Source of the DNA: an uncultured Treponema sp.
GTDB taxonomy: Bacteria > Spirochaetota > Spirochaetia > Treponematales > Treponemataceae
NCBI GenBank assembly: GCA_900319625.1
Contig: ONPD01000009.1
Span: forward strand, 1 to 64,000
Length of the DNA stretch: 64,000 nt
Direction of reading: 5' to 3'
Below the pieces are notes generated by a model that had not been told where the DNA came from, ran no database searches, and saw nothing but the letters and a program-made list of their open reading frames with translations. Position numbers and translations under genes: made by a program. Of the stretch, positions 49,012-57,535 are shown in pieces. Each line of letters begins with the position of its first letter. Position 1 is the stretch's first letter.

Positions 49012-50559
49012 CTATCTGCGGACACCACCTGAAGATATTGCTTTTTGAGGGCAAACCAGAAGACAGAGGTGACAGCCGACACATTTTTTTGCATCCAGGC
49101 GGATTTTCCGTTCTGGACTGAGAGACAGGGCCTGATGACCTCCGTCTGAACAGGAAATGGTACAGCGGCCGCAGCCAATGCACTTTTTAAGGTCGAATCT
49201 CGGGTAGATGACCGTATCTCGCTCAAGAATGTCAGTTGACATATGGAAGGAATCAAGGGCAAGGCCTTTGAGTTCCGAAACTGACTTAAAGCCCTTCTGC
49301 TTAAGATAGAGGGCAAGACCGCTTTTAAGGTCTTCGATTATACGGTAGCCGTACTTCATAACGGCAGTCGTAACCTGGAGGGAGCCGGAACCAAGAAGAA
49401 TGAATTCAGCGGCATCAGTCCAGTTACCGATTCCGCCCATTCCGGTAATATGAAGATTTTTCAAGGCCGGATTTGCGCCTAGCTCCGCAATAAAACGCAG
49501 GGCAATCGGTTTTACGGCAGCCCCGCTGTAACCGCCCAGGGCTGATTTTCCGTGAACACTAGGCTCGCTTACAAAGGTGTGCAGGTTTACGCCTGTGATA
49601 CTCTTAATTGTATTGATTGCCGCAATTCCGTCTGCACCGCCCCGTAAGGCAGCCTCGGCGGCAGGACTCATATTTGCAACATTTGGAGTGAGTTTTGCAA
49701 TAACCGGTATAGAGCAGGCATTTTTAGCAATGCGGGTAAATTTTTCTACAAGGTCAGGAATCTGGCCAATATCAGAACCAAGCCCGCCATCAGCCATATT
49801 AGGGCAGGAAAAATTAAGCTCGATTGCATCAGCTCCGGCTTCCTGGCATTTTTTTGCCAGCAGTCCCCACTCCTCTTCATTCTGGCCCATAATCGAAGCA
49901 AGAATAAATTTTGTCGGATATTTTTCCTTTAAGCGGCGGAAGATTTCCATATTTTCTTCTACGCTGTGGTCAGAAAGCTGTTCAATATTCTTAAAGCCGA
50001 TAAAATTGTTGTTGTCGCCTTCAAGGGCTGAAAAACGCGGAGAACATTCGTGAATAGGAAAGTTACAGATAGTCTTAAAGCAGACTCCTGCCCAGCCGGC
50101 TTCAAAGGCACGGGCACACATATCATAGGTGCTGGCAACAACTGAGGAAGAAAGCAGGAAGGGATTTTCAACCGGGATTCCGCAGATATCCGTTTTCAGG
50201 CAGTCTTCAAGCTTCAGACTCTGAAGGCCCTCTTCACCAGCAGGCTCAATATCATGAGGTTCTTTTTTGACCTCGTAGAGTTTTTCAATCAGTTTTTTGA
50301 TGTGGACGCGGGATGAATTTGACCTTCCCTCTTCAACTGCAAGGTTTTTTACGCAGGCTTTTTCGCAGGGAGCCTGACAGGCAGCACAGGGAGAAATTTC
50401 TGGCAGTGTAAGAGATGCGTATTCTTCATTTTTGAACCAGATGCTTCTTAAAAGCTTTCCGGGCTCTATTTTTGCCGGACAGACAGCAGAGCAGACAGGT
50501 TTATCACAAAGAAGGCAGCCGAGCATATCAGAACGGCTGATAAATTTTTTGAATGCCAT
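49012..50559 (-). CDS. preA: Dihydropyrimidine dehydrogenase PreA-like, with extra N-terminal Fe-S domain
   Basis: 515 residues. The centre is the FMN TIM barrel of dihydroorotate/dihydropyrimidine dehydrogenases, with the catalytic Cys in LNFSCPNM (about 255). The C-terminus has two [4Fe-4S] ferredoxin motifs (CIGCGRCTISC and CVGCHLCLLVC). The first 110 residues are an additional cysteine-rich domain (Cys 15, 18, 23, 27, 58, 61, 65 and 69) resembling the N-terminal Fe-S domain of PreT/DPYD. No separate FAD/NAD subunit (PreT) is encoded nearby, so the electron partner is unknown. The expected role is reduction of uracil or thymine. It is the first gene of the minus-strand operon. Confidence 0.8.
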   Translation of the reverse strand: MAFKKFISRSDMLGCLLCDKPVCSAVCPAKIEPGKLLRSIWFKNEEYASLTLPEISPCAACQAPCEKACVKNLAVEEGRSNSSRVHIKKLIEKLYEVKKEPHDIEPAGEEGLQSLKLEDCLKTDICGIPVENPFLLSSSVVASTYDMCARAFEAGWAGVCFKTICNFPIHECSPRFSALEGDNNNFIGFKNIEQLSDHSVEENMEIFRRLKEKYPTKFILASIMGQNEEEWGLLAKKCQEAGADAIELNFSCPNMADGGLGSDIGQIPDLVEKFTRIAKNACSIPVIAKLTPNVANMSPAAEAALRGGADGIAAINTIKSITGVNLHTFVSEPSVHGKSALGGYSGAAVKPIALRFIAELGANPALKNLHITGMGGIGNWTDAAEFILLGSGSLQVTTAVMKYGYRIIEDLKSGLALYLKQKGFKSVSELKGLALDSFHMSTDILERDTVIYPRFDLKKCIGCGRCTISCSDGGHQALSLSPERKIRLDAKKCVGCHLCLLVCPQKAISSGGVRR

Positions 50560-50594
50560 AAGGTTCCCCTGAAATCAAAAATTAGAATACCTTA

Positions 50595-50623
50595 ATTATA
50601 AGGGGGGATTTTAAATTTGTCGA
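50595..50623 (-). promoter_or_regulatory. Promoter of the preA operon
   Basis: Minus-strand -35 TCGACA (50618-50623) and -10 TATAAT (50595-50600), 17-bp spacer, 35 nt before the preA ATG. Confidence 0.6.
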
Positions 50624-50647
50624 ACTTTTAAAGGCCCAAATTTCAGT

Positions 50648-51835
50648 CTAGAATTTCCATTCGACGTAAAACGGAACTTCCCATCCAAAGTACCAGTTTG
50701 ATTTTGAGGCATCTTTTTTGTCTGTACCAATCTGCATAAAACTGAAAATTGCACCGGCTGAAACATTGCATTTTCCAAAGGTCAGCCATAGGCGGGGATA
50801 AAGCTCGTAAGTCTGGCGGCTGCAATCAAAATCAGAATAATCAAAAGCGGCGTAATAAAAAAAGCGGGGTTTCAGTGCGATATGTTCTGTAAGAGGAATC
50901 AGAGCCTGAAATCCTGAATAAAGAGGAATAAACTTTCCATTAACAGAATGACCGGCTTCACCTTCCCACACAAAAGCAACTTTATTTATAGAAAAAAGTG
51001 TGTTTAGAGAAATAAGATGAGCCTTTTTGAGATCCTCTTTTGAATAATTTGCTACTTTTTTGAAAGTAGAGCTTGCTACATAGGGTTCCGCATTATAAGA
51101 ATAAGAAATAAAAGATTTTACCTTGCTGAAGACGCCTGTTAAATCCGGGGTAAAATAGAGAGAGGCAGAAAAAGCAAAATCATCACTTGAAAAATTATGG
51201 TCAGAAAAATCCTCGTGGAAGGTAAAGCCGGCTGTAAGAGGAAGGTTTTCGTTTAAGTGTGAAAAATCATAGGAAAAGCTCTGGGCAAGAGCAAAGGAAT
51301 CAGAAATATTTACGTAAGATTCAGTTACGGGCATTGCAAGGCCCCAGGTAAAGCCCGCAAGTTCAAACTTTGTCCCAAGGCCTGTTTTTCCCCAGCGGTT
51401 ATTTCCCGTATAAATTTCTGCAAGATTGAAAAAAGCTCCTGGAAGATAGTAAGAATAAAGCTTTCCGGCGGCAACTTCAAATAAATCATTTCCTGTCGGA
51501 CGGACCTTCACGTAGGCGCGTTTCAAATCAAGCTTATGCTGCTCTTCCTGGCCCTCTTTTACAGAATTAAGACGGTAATAAATCTTTCCGGCAGCCGTTA
51601 CATATTTATTTCCCTGAATAATATCAGCCCAGACAAAAGCTCCCCCAAACTGACATTCAGAGTTTTTTTCAGAATAAACTTCATTTTTTGTTTTCTTATC
51701 AAGGTCAAAAGAAAGGGGCTTTTCAAGCGGCGTAAGATAAAGACCAAGAACAGCCTTGTTTTTTGGAATGGCAGATAAAAACCCAATACTAAAAGTAAAA
51801 AGAATAAAAGTAAAACATAGTAAGTATTTTTTCAT
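50648..51835 (-). CDS. Outer-membrane protein, unknown, possibly leaderless
   Basis: 395 residues. The signal peptide (MKKYLLCFTFILFTFSIGF and following) is preceded by no ribosome binding site. Beyond residue 30 the sequence alternates as an outer-membrane barrel and ends in EWKF, an aromatic C-terminus. I recognise no family. A consensus promoter lies so close (51842-51870) that the mRNA would begin within about three bases of the ATG, so translation may be leaderless. The gene is divergent from the metY operon and shares the 171-nt intergenic region with it. Whether it belongs functionally to the sulfur cluster (for example as a porin for sulfur compounds) is unknown. Confidence 0.68.
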   Translation of the reverse strand: MKKYLLCFTFILFTFSIGFLSAIPKNKAVLGLYLTPLEKPLSFDLDKKTKNEVYSEKNSECQFGGAFVWADIIQGNKYVTAAGKIYYRLNSVKEGQEEQHKLDLKRAYVKVRPTGNDLFEVAAGKLYSYYLPGAFFNLAEIYTGNNRWGKTGLGTKFELAGFTWGLAMPVTESYVNISDSFALAQSFSYDFSHLNENLPLTAGFTFHEDFSDHNFSSDDFAFSASLYFTPDLTGVFSKVKSFISYSYNAEPYVASSTFKKVANYSKEDLKKAHLISLNTLFSINKVAFVWEGEAGHSVNGKFIPLYSGFQALIPLTEHIALKPRFFYYAAFDYSDFDCSRQTYELYPRLWLTFGKCNVSAGAIFSFMQIGTDKKDASKSNWYFGWEVPFYVEWKF

Positions 51836-51841
51836 AAGGAG

Positions 51842-51870
51842 ATATTATATAGAATAAAAAGCCCTGTCAA
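51842..51870 (-). promoter_or_regulatory. Promoter abutting the OM-protein start codon
   Basis: Minus-strand -35 TTGACA (51865-51870), 17-bp spacer and -10 TAATAT (51842-51847); a TATAAT reading is also possible at 51844-51849 with a 15-bp spacer. The ATG begins only 6 nt after the -10. Confidence 0.7.
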
Positions 51871-51897
51871 CGAAAAAAAAATGAATTATTTATATAA

Positions 51898-51964
51898 ACC
51901 TATTGACTAAGTAGGAAAATACATTTATAAATATATTAAACATAAACCTACTAGCCTAATAGGT
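51898..51964 (+). promoter_or_regulatory. metY promoter with two 19-bp operators
   Basis: -35 TTGACT (51903-51908), 17 bp, -10 TATAAA (51926-51931). Operator 1, ACCTATTGACTAAGTAGGA (51898-51916), covers the -35. Operator 2, ACCTACTAGCCTAATAGGT (51946-51964), lies just past the predicted start. The same pair occurs before nifH. Each dyad also fits T-N11-A, the LysR-type box. Confidence 0.75.
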
Positions 51965-52006
51965 ATTATAAATAAAAACTAATAAATCGTTCTGAGGAGG
52001 GCGCAT

Positions 52007-53290
52007 ATGGCAAACTACAAATTCGAAACTTTACAATTACACGTTGGACAGGAATCTGCCGACCCGGCAACAGACGCAAGAGCTGTTCCTATTTATCAGA
52101 CTACCTCTTATGTTTTCCACAACAGCAAGCACGCAGCAGACAGATTTGGACTTGCAGATGCAGGAAACATTTATGGACGTCTTACAAACTCCACACAGGA
52201 TGTTTTTGAAAAACGTATTGCGGCCCTTGAAGGCGGTTCAGCTGCCCTGGCAGTAGCATCTGGTGCTGCGGCAATTTCCTATACAATTCAGGCTTTGGCT
52301 GCCAACGGCGGCCACATTGTTGCCCAGAAGACAATCTACGGAGGAAGCTACAATCTTCTTGCCCACACTCTTCCACAGTACGGCATCAAAACTACTTTCG
52401 TAGACGCCCACAACCTCAAGGAGCTTGAAGGCGCAATCACAGACGATACCCGCGCCGTTTACCTTGAGACTCTGGGAAATCCAAACTCAGATATTCCTGA
52501 TATCGACGCAATTTCAGAAATCGCACATAAACACGGACTTCCTGTTGTTGTAGACAACACCTTCGGAACTCCATATCTTATCCGTCCTTTTGAGCACGGA
52601 GCTGACGTTGTAGTTCATTCAGCAACAAAGTTCATCGGCGGCCACGGAACAACTCTTGGCGGTATTATAGTAGAAAGCGGAAAGTTCAACTGGAAGGCAA
52701 GCGGAAAATATCCTAACATCGCAGCTCCAAACCCAAGTTACCACGGAGTTTCCTTCTACGACGCAGTTGGACCAGCAGCCTTTGTAACCTTTATCCGCGC
52801 AATTCTGCTCCGCGATACAGGTGCTACAATCAGTCCTTTCAACGCCTTCCTTCTTTTGCAGGGAGTTGAAACACTTTCACTCCGTCTTGACCGTCACGCA
52901 GAAAACACAAAGAAGGTTGTTGAATATTTGAGCAAGCATCCACAGGTAGCAAAGGTAAATCACCCTTCTCTTCCTGACCATCCGGATCACGCTTTGTACC
53001 AGAAATACTTCCCTAACGGCGGCGCTTCAATCTTCACCTTTGAAATCAAGGGCGGAAAAGAAGCTGCATGGAAGTTCATCGATAACCTTAAGATTTTCAG
53101 CCTGCTTGCAAACGTAGCAGACGTAAAATCACTGGTTATTCATCCGGCAACAACAACCCACAGCCAGCTTAGCGATGCAGAGCTTGCAGACCAGGGAATT
53201 ACTCAGAGCACAATCCGCCTGAGCATCGGAACAGAACATATTGACGATATTATCGCTGATTTGGAAAATGGATTTAAAGCTGTAAAATAA
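52007..53290 (+). CDS. metY: O-acetylhomoserine sulfhydrylase (MetY)
   Basis: 427 residues of the PLP-dependent Cys/Met-metabolism family. The PLP lysine is K208 in VHSATKFIGGHG, and the N-terminus GQESADPATDARAVPIYQTT is typical of O-acetylhomoserine sulfhydrylases. It joins O-acetylhomoserine with sulfide or methanethiol to give homocysteine or methionine. GAGGAGGG sits upstream of the ATG. It is the first gene of the operon controlled by the twin-operator promoter and is followed 36 nt later by cysK. If the downstream nitrogenase-like enzyme releases methanethiol, MetY is the obvious consumer. Confidence 0.93.
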   Translation: MANYKFETLQLHVGQESADPATDARAVPIYQTTSYVFHNSKHAADRFGLADAGNIYGRLTNSTQDVFEKRIAALEGGSAALAVASGAAAISYTIQALAANGGHIVAQKTIYGGSYNLLAHTLPQYGIKTTFVDAHNLKELEGAITDDTRAVYLETLGNPNSDIPDIDAISEIAHKHGLPVVVDNTFGTPYLIRPFEHGADVVVHSATKFIGGHGTTLGGIIVESGKFNWKASGKYPNIAAPNPSYHGVSFYDAVGPAAFVTFIRAILLRDTGATISPFNAFLLLQGVETLSLRLDRHAENTKKVVEYLSKHPQVAKVNHPSLPDHPDHALYQKYFPNGGASIFTFEIKGGKEAAWKFIDNLKIFSLLANVADVKSLVIHPATTTHSQLSDAELADQGITQSTIRLSIGTEHIDDIIADLENGFKAVK

Positions 53291-53326
53291 CAGAAATAAA
53301 AAAAGAGAAAACACAGGAGAAAAAAA

Positions 53327-54265
53327 ATGGCAGACATCAAACAGAGCGCATTGGATTTAATCGGAAAAACTCCACTTTTGCAGTTGAATAACTATGCAAA
53401 AAAAGCCGGAGTTACAAACGCAACTATTCTTGCAAAGCTTGAATATCTTAACCCGGCAGGAAGCGTAAAAGACCGCGTTGCCCTTGCAATGATTGAAGAC
53501 GCAGAGGCAAAAGGTATTTTGAAGCCGGGTGCAACAATCATCGAACCAACTTCTGGAAATACAGGTATCGGACTTGCCGCAGTTGCAGCCGCAAAAGGAT
53601 ATCACGCAATTCTTACTTTGCCTGACACAATGAGTGTTGAACGCCGCAATCTTCTTAAGGCTTACGGTGCAGAAATCGTTCTTACAGAAGGCGCAAAAGG
53701 AATGAAGGGAGCAATCGCTAAGGCAGAAGAGCTTCACGCAGCCACTCCCGGTTCAATCATTCCTGGTCAGTTTGTAAACCCTGCAAACCCGGCAATCCAC
53801 AAAAAGACAACAGGCCCTGAAATCTGGGAACAGACAGACGGAAAAGTTGATATTTTCGTAGCCGGTGTTGGTACTGGCGGTACAGTAACTGGTGTTGGTG
53901 AATATCTTAAGGATAAAAATCCTAACGTAAAGATTGTAGCCGTTGAACCTGCAACAAGCCCTGTTCTTTCTAAGGGAACAGCCGGTGCCCACAAAATCCA
54001 GGGAATCGGAGCAGGCTTTGTTCCTGATGTTTTGAATACAAAGGTTTACGATGAAATCCTTGCAATTGAAAACGAAGACGCTTTTGCAGAAGGCCGCGCA
54101 TTTGCCCAGAGCGAAGGAATCCTGGTTGGTATTTCCAGCGGAGCCGCTTTGAAGGCAGCAAAGATTCTTGCAGAACGTCCTGAAAACAAGGGAAAGACAA
54201 TCGTAGCACTTCTTCCTGATTCCGGAGACCGCTACCTTTCTACACCACTTTTCAGCGATAACTAA
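53327..54265 (+). CDS. cysK: Cysteine synthase (O-acetylserine sulfhydrylase)
   Basis: 312 residues, PLP fold type II. The lysine is K48 in NPAGSVKDR, and the substrate loop TSGNTG is intact at 75-80. The PLP phosphate loop GTGGTVTG and the C-terminal SSGAALKAA are also as expected. It condenses O-acetylserine with sulfide. AGGAG lies 9 nt before the ATG. It sits between metY and the nifB-like gene, so the sulfur assimilation enzymes are embedded in the nitrogenase-like operon. It should be compared with the divergent second copy at 57536. Confidence 0.94.
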   Translation: MADIKQSALDLIGKTPLLQLNNYAKKAGVTNATILAKLEYLNPAGSVKDRVALAMIEDAEAKGILKPGATIIEPTSGNTGIGLAAVAAAKGYHAILTLPDTMSVERRNLLKAYGAEIVLTEGAKGMKGAIAKAEELHAATPGSIIPGQFVNPANPAIHKKTTGPEIWEQTDGKVDIFVAGVGTGGTVTGVGEYLKDKNPNVKIVAVEPATSPVLSKGTAGAHKIQGIGAGFVPDVLNTKVYDEILAIENEDAFAEGRAFAQSEGILVGISSGAALKAAKILAERPENKGKTIVALLPDSGDRYLSTPLFSDN

Positions 54266-54305
54266 TAGAAGAAAACATAAAGGAATAGTTTTGGAGGGCG
54301 CACAA

Positions 54306-55190
54306 ATGGCAAAAAGCTTTACTGAATTAAAAGAAAGTCACCCTTGCTTTGGTCAGGGACGAGCCGCTACCGGCCGCATTCATCTTCCTGTTTGTCCGGG
54401 CTGTAACATTGCCTGCCGTTTCTGCGAAAGAAGCCTGAACGACACGGAAAACCGGCCGGGAGTTACTGCGAAAGTCCTTAAGCCCGAAGAAACTATTCCC
54501 CTTATTAAAAAGGCACTGGAAATCAGCCCGGAAATCAAGGTTGCCGGAATTGCGGGCCCGGGCGATACACTTGCAAGCGAAAATGCACTAAAAACCTTCC
54601 GCCTGATTGATAAAGAGTTTCCACAGCTCATTAAATGTATGAGTACCAATGGACTTTTGCTTTCACAGCGCGCAGAGGACATAATTGCCACAGGAATAGA
54701 CAGCCTTACCGTTACGGTAAATGCCGTTAATCCTGAAATAGAGGCACAGTTAAATGACTATGTTATCTGGCAGGGAAAGAAGATTGAAGGCGTGGAAGGA
54801 GCCAGAATCCTGATTAAAAATCAGCTTGAAGGAATCAGAAAAATTGCCCAGGCTGGAATCACGATTAAAGTGAACACAGTTCTTGTTCCCCGAATTAACG
54901 GTTCTCACATCGAAGAAATTGCAAGGACTGTAGCGGCGGCCGGGGCAAAAAAATACAACATCATCCCATTGATTCCTACAGCCAAGCTCGCTGACGAACC
55001 TGCCCCTACCTGCCAGGAAATTCACGCGGCAAGAGCAGCAGCAGGCAAGCACATAGAGCTTTTCTTACACTGCAATCACTGCCGTGCAGACGCTGTCGGG
55101 GTTCCGGGTCGTACAGAATTTTCAAGGCAGATTTATGCCCAGTTTGGAAATACAGGAGCCGACTTAAAGGAGAACTTTTCTCATGGCTGA
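54306..55190 (+). CDS. NifB-like radical SAM FeS-cofactor synthase
   Basis: About 295 residues from the ATG at 54306 (GGAGG upstream; a TTG at 54291 is less likely). The radical-SAM cysteines are C33, C37 and C40 (CNIACRFC), preceded by the NifB signature SHPCFGQG and RIHLPV. The C-terminal NifB motif HCNHCRADAVG (about 255-265) is present. NifB makes the [8Fe-9S-C] precursor of the nitrogenase cofactor, so a complex cofactor is implied for the NifD/K-like proteins. There is no fused NifX domain; a stand-alone NifX-like gene overlaps its end. The Cys that follows the radical-SAM motif in many NifB proteins (the YDC position, from memory) is Asn or Asp here. Confidence 0.87.
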   Translation: MAKSFTELKESHPCFGQGRAATGRIHLPVCPGCNIACRFCERSLNDTENRPGVTAKVLKPEETIPLIKKALEISPEIKVAGIAGPGDTLASENALKTFRLIDKEFPQLIKCMSTNGLLLSQRAEDIIATGIDSLTVTVNAVNPEIEAQLNDYVIWQGKKIEGVEGARILIKNQLEGIRKIAQAGITIKVNTVLVPRINGSHIEEIARTVAAAGAKKYNIIPLIPTAKLADEPAPTCQEIHAARAAAGKHIELFLHCNHCRADAVGVPGRTEFSRQIYAQFGNTGADLKENFSHG

Positions 55191-55575
55191 TCCCGAAAAA
55201 ACGCACGACGTCAAAGACTTAAAAAATGCCTACAGGGTGGCTTTTGCCAGCAGCGACGGCGAAAACGTGGACGTCCACTACGGGAAGGCAGATCAGTTTC
55301 TAATCTATCTCATCAATGACGAGGAAGGCTTTGATTTCATAGAAAAAAGGGTCGTTACGCCCGTCTGCCTTGAACGCAGTCATGAAGAAAAAGCCATGGA
55401 AAGAAGCACTTCAAAATTCCGCGACTGTAAATACGTTGTTGCCAGCAGAATCGGAAACGGAGCTACAGCCAGCCTTAGCGCCCGGGGCATTACCGCAATG
55501 GAACTTCCCGGCAGCGTTGAGGAAGGCATCTTAAAAATCTGGAAATACAATCAGGTACAGGGACTTTTCGGCTGA
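55183..55575 (+). CDS. NifX/NafY-type FeMo-cofactor-binding domain protein
   Basis: 130 residues of the dinitrogenase iron-molybdenum cofactor family (VAFASSDGENVDVHYGKADQ is the signature start). Such proteins carry NifB-product or FeMo-co between assembly factors. In many NifB proteins this domain is the C-terminal part of the same chain; here it is separate, with its start 8 nt before the nifB-like stop and its own AAGGAG. No other assembly gene (nifE, nifN, nifU) is visible nearby, so it is the only cofactor carrier in the window. Confidence 0.82.
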   Translation: MADPEKTHDVKDLKNAYRVAFASSDGENVDVHYGKADQFLIYLINDEEGFDFIEKRVVTPVCLERSHEEKAMERSTSKFRDCKYVVASRIGNGATASLSARGITAMELPGSVEEGILKIWKYNQVQGLFG

Positions 55576-55639
55576 TAAGGCAAAATCCAATAAAATATAG
55601 TTTCCAAGACATTCATATTAATATAATATTACTAGCAGT

Positions 55640-56353
55640 ATGTTAAATCAGTTTTCCAGAACAGAATTATTAATCGGAAAAGAGGCGATGGAGAAGCTGG
55701 GCAGGGCTCACGTGGCGGTTTTTGGAATCGGGGGCGTGGGGGGCTTTACGGTTGAGGCTCTGGTGCGCTCGGGGATTGGGCATATCGACCTTATTGATAA
55801 TGATACTGTCTGCCTCACAAACATCAACCGGCAGATTATTGCAACTCATTCCAGCATAGGGAAATACAAGGTTGACGTTATGAAGGAGCGCATTCTTGAT
55901 ATTAATCCTGAGGCCCAGGTGAATGTTTATAAGTGTTTTTATCTGCCGGAAACCCGCAACCTCTTTGACTTTACAAAATATGATTATGTTGTGGATGCGG
56001 TTGATACGGTTACGGCTAAAATCAATCTGATTATGCAGGCTAAGGAAGCGGGAACAAAAATCATTTCCTGTATGGGGGCCGGAAACAAAATGGATCCTAC
56101 CCTCTTCCAGGTTGCCGATATATCCCAGACTTCGGTTTGTCCTCTTGCCCGCGTTATGCGCCAGGAATGCAAAAAGCGTAATATTAAAAACGTAAAGGTT
56201 CTTTTTTCTACAGAAAAGGCTATCAGCCCGCGCCAGGACTCCAGCGAAGAGAAAAATCCGGGGCGCAGGGCTCTTCCGGGCAGCAACGCCTTTGTTCCTT
56301 CTGTAGCCGGACTTATTATTGCCGGCGAAATCATAAAAGATTTAATTAAGTAA
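55640..56353 (+). CDS. tcdA: TcdA/ThiF-family E1-like enzyme (t6A dehydratase-like)
   Basis: 237 residues. The nucleotide-binding GIGGVGGFTVEALVRSGIG and DNDTVCLTNINRQ motifs are those of ThiF/MoeB/TcdA ATP-dependent adenylating enzymes. The segment TSVCPLARVMRQECKKR and the absence of CxxC zinc pairs favour TcdA, which cyclises threonylcarbamoyladenosine in tRNA. It is shorter than the E. coli protein. A consensus-like -10 TATAAT lies at 55622-55627, but no clear -35. It sits between the two sulfur/nitrogenase transcription units, so it may be incidental, or it may adenylate a sulfur carrier; the first is simpler. Confidence 0.72.
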   Translation: MLNQFSRTELLIGKEAMEKLGRAHVAVFGIGGVGGFTVEALVRSGIGHIDLIDNDTVCLTNINRQIIATHSSIGKYKVDVMKERILDINPEAQVNVYKCFYLPETRNLFDFTKYDYVVDAVDTVTAKINLIMQAKEAGTKIISCMGAGNKMDPTLFQVADISQTSVCPLARVMRQECKKRNIKNVKVLFSTEKAISPRQDSSEEKNPGRRALPGSNAFVPSVAGLIIAGEIIKDLIK

Positions 56354-56418
56354 ATTTCCTCCGATATTTTCTTCCAGATTTTCTTCACTCACAATAAATT
56401 TCTTTAAAATTTTTAATT

Positions 56419-56477
56419 ACCTATTGACATAGTAGGTTTATATCTTTATATTACTCTTACCTACTAAGCGAGTAGGT
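56419..56477 (+). promoter_or_regulatory. nifH promoter with two 19-bp operators
   Basis: -35 TTGACA (56424-56429), 17 bp, -10 TATATT (56447-56452). Operator 1, ACCTATTGACATAGTAGGT (56419-56437), covers the -35. Operator 2, ACCTACTAAGCGAGTAGGT (56459-56477), has perfect 7-bp arms and sits over the predicted start. Both match the metY pair and fit T-N11-A. The arrangement suggests repression. Confidence 0.8.
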
Positions 56478-56524
56478 TTAATAAAGCAAACTATATAAAA
56501 ATTATAAGAGCAATAGCTTCTTAA

Positions 56525-57388
<864 letters not shown>

Positions 57389-57400
57389 CGGTTAACAGGG

Positions 57401-57513
57401 AGGGCGGAGCACCGCCCTACGGTCGCACTTCGTTGCGCCCTACCCACCCTGCGGGGGACACCCCCGCAACGCCCCCGTTTGCCACACGGATTCGAGACGG
57501 CTAACGCCGTCTC
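57401..57513 (+). repeat. GC-rich triple-hairpin intergenic region, nifH to cysK-like
   Basis: Three perfect stems: AGGGCGG/CCGCCCT (57401-57418), GCGGGGG/CCCCCGC (57451-57467) and GAGACGGC/GCCGTCTC (57494-57513), the last just before the SD of the next gene. The region is far more GC-rich than its neighbours. It may attenuate or stabilise the message. Confidence 0.65.
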
Positions 57514-57535
57514 ATCAGAAAAGGAGAAGAAAAAA

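Noticed and set aside
48894..49316. 140-codon minus-strand frame across the MATE/preA junction
   Set aside because: Out-of-frame shadow of two well-supported genes.
51836..52006. SAM riboswitch or T-box ahead of metY
   Set aside because: The leader is short and shows only the promoter and two operator dyads, with no conserved riboswitch core that I can find.
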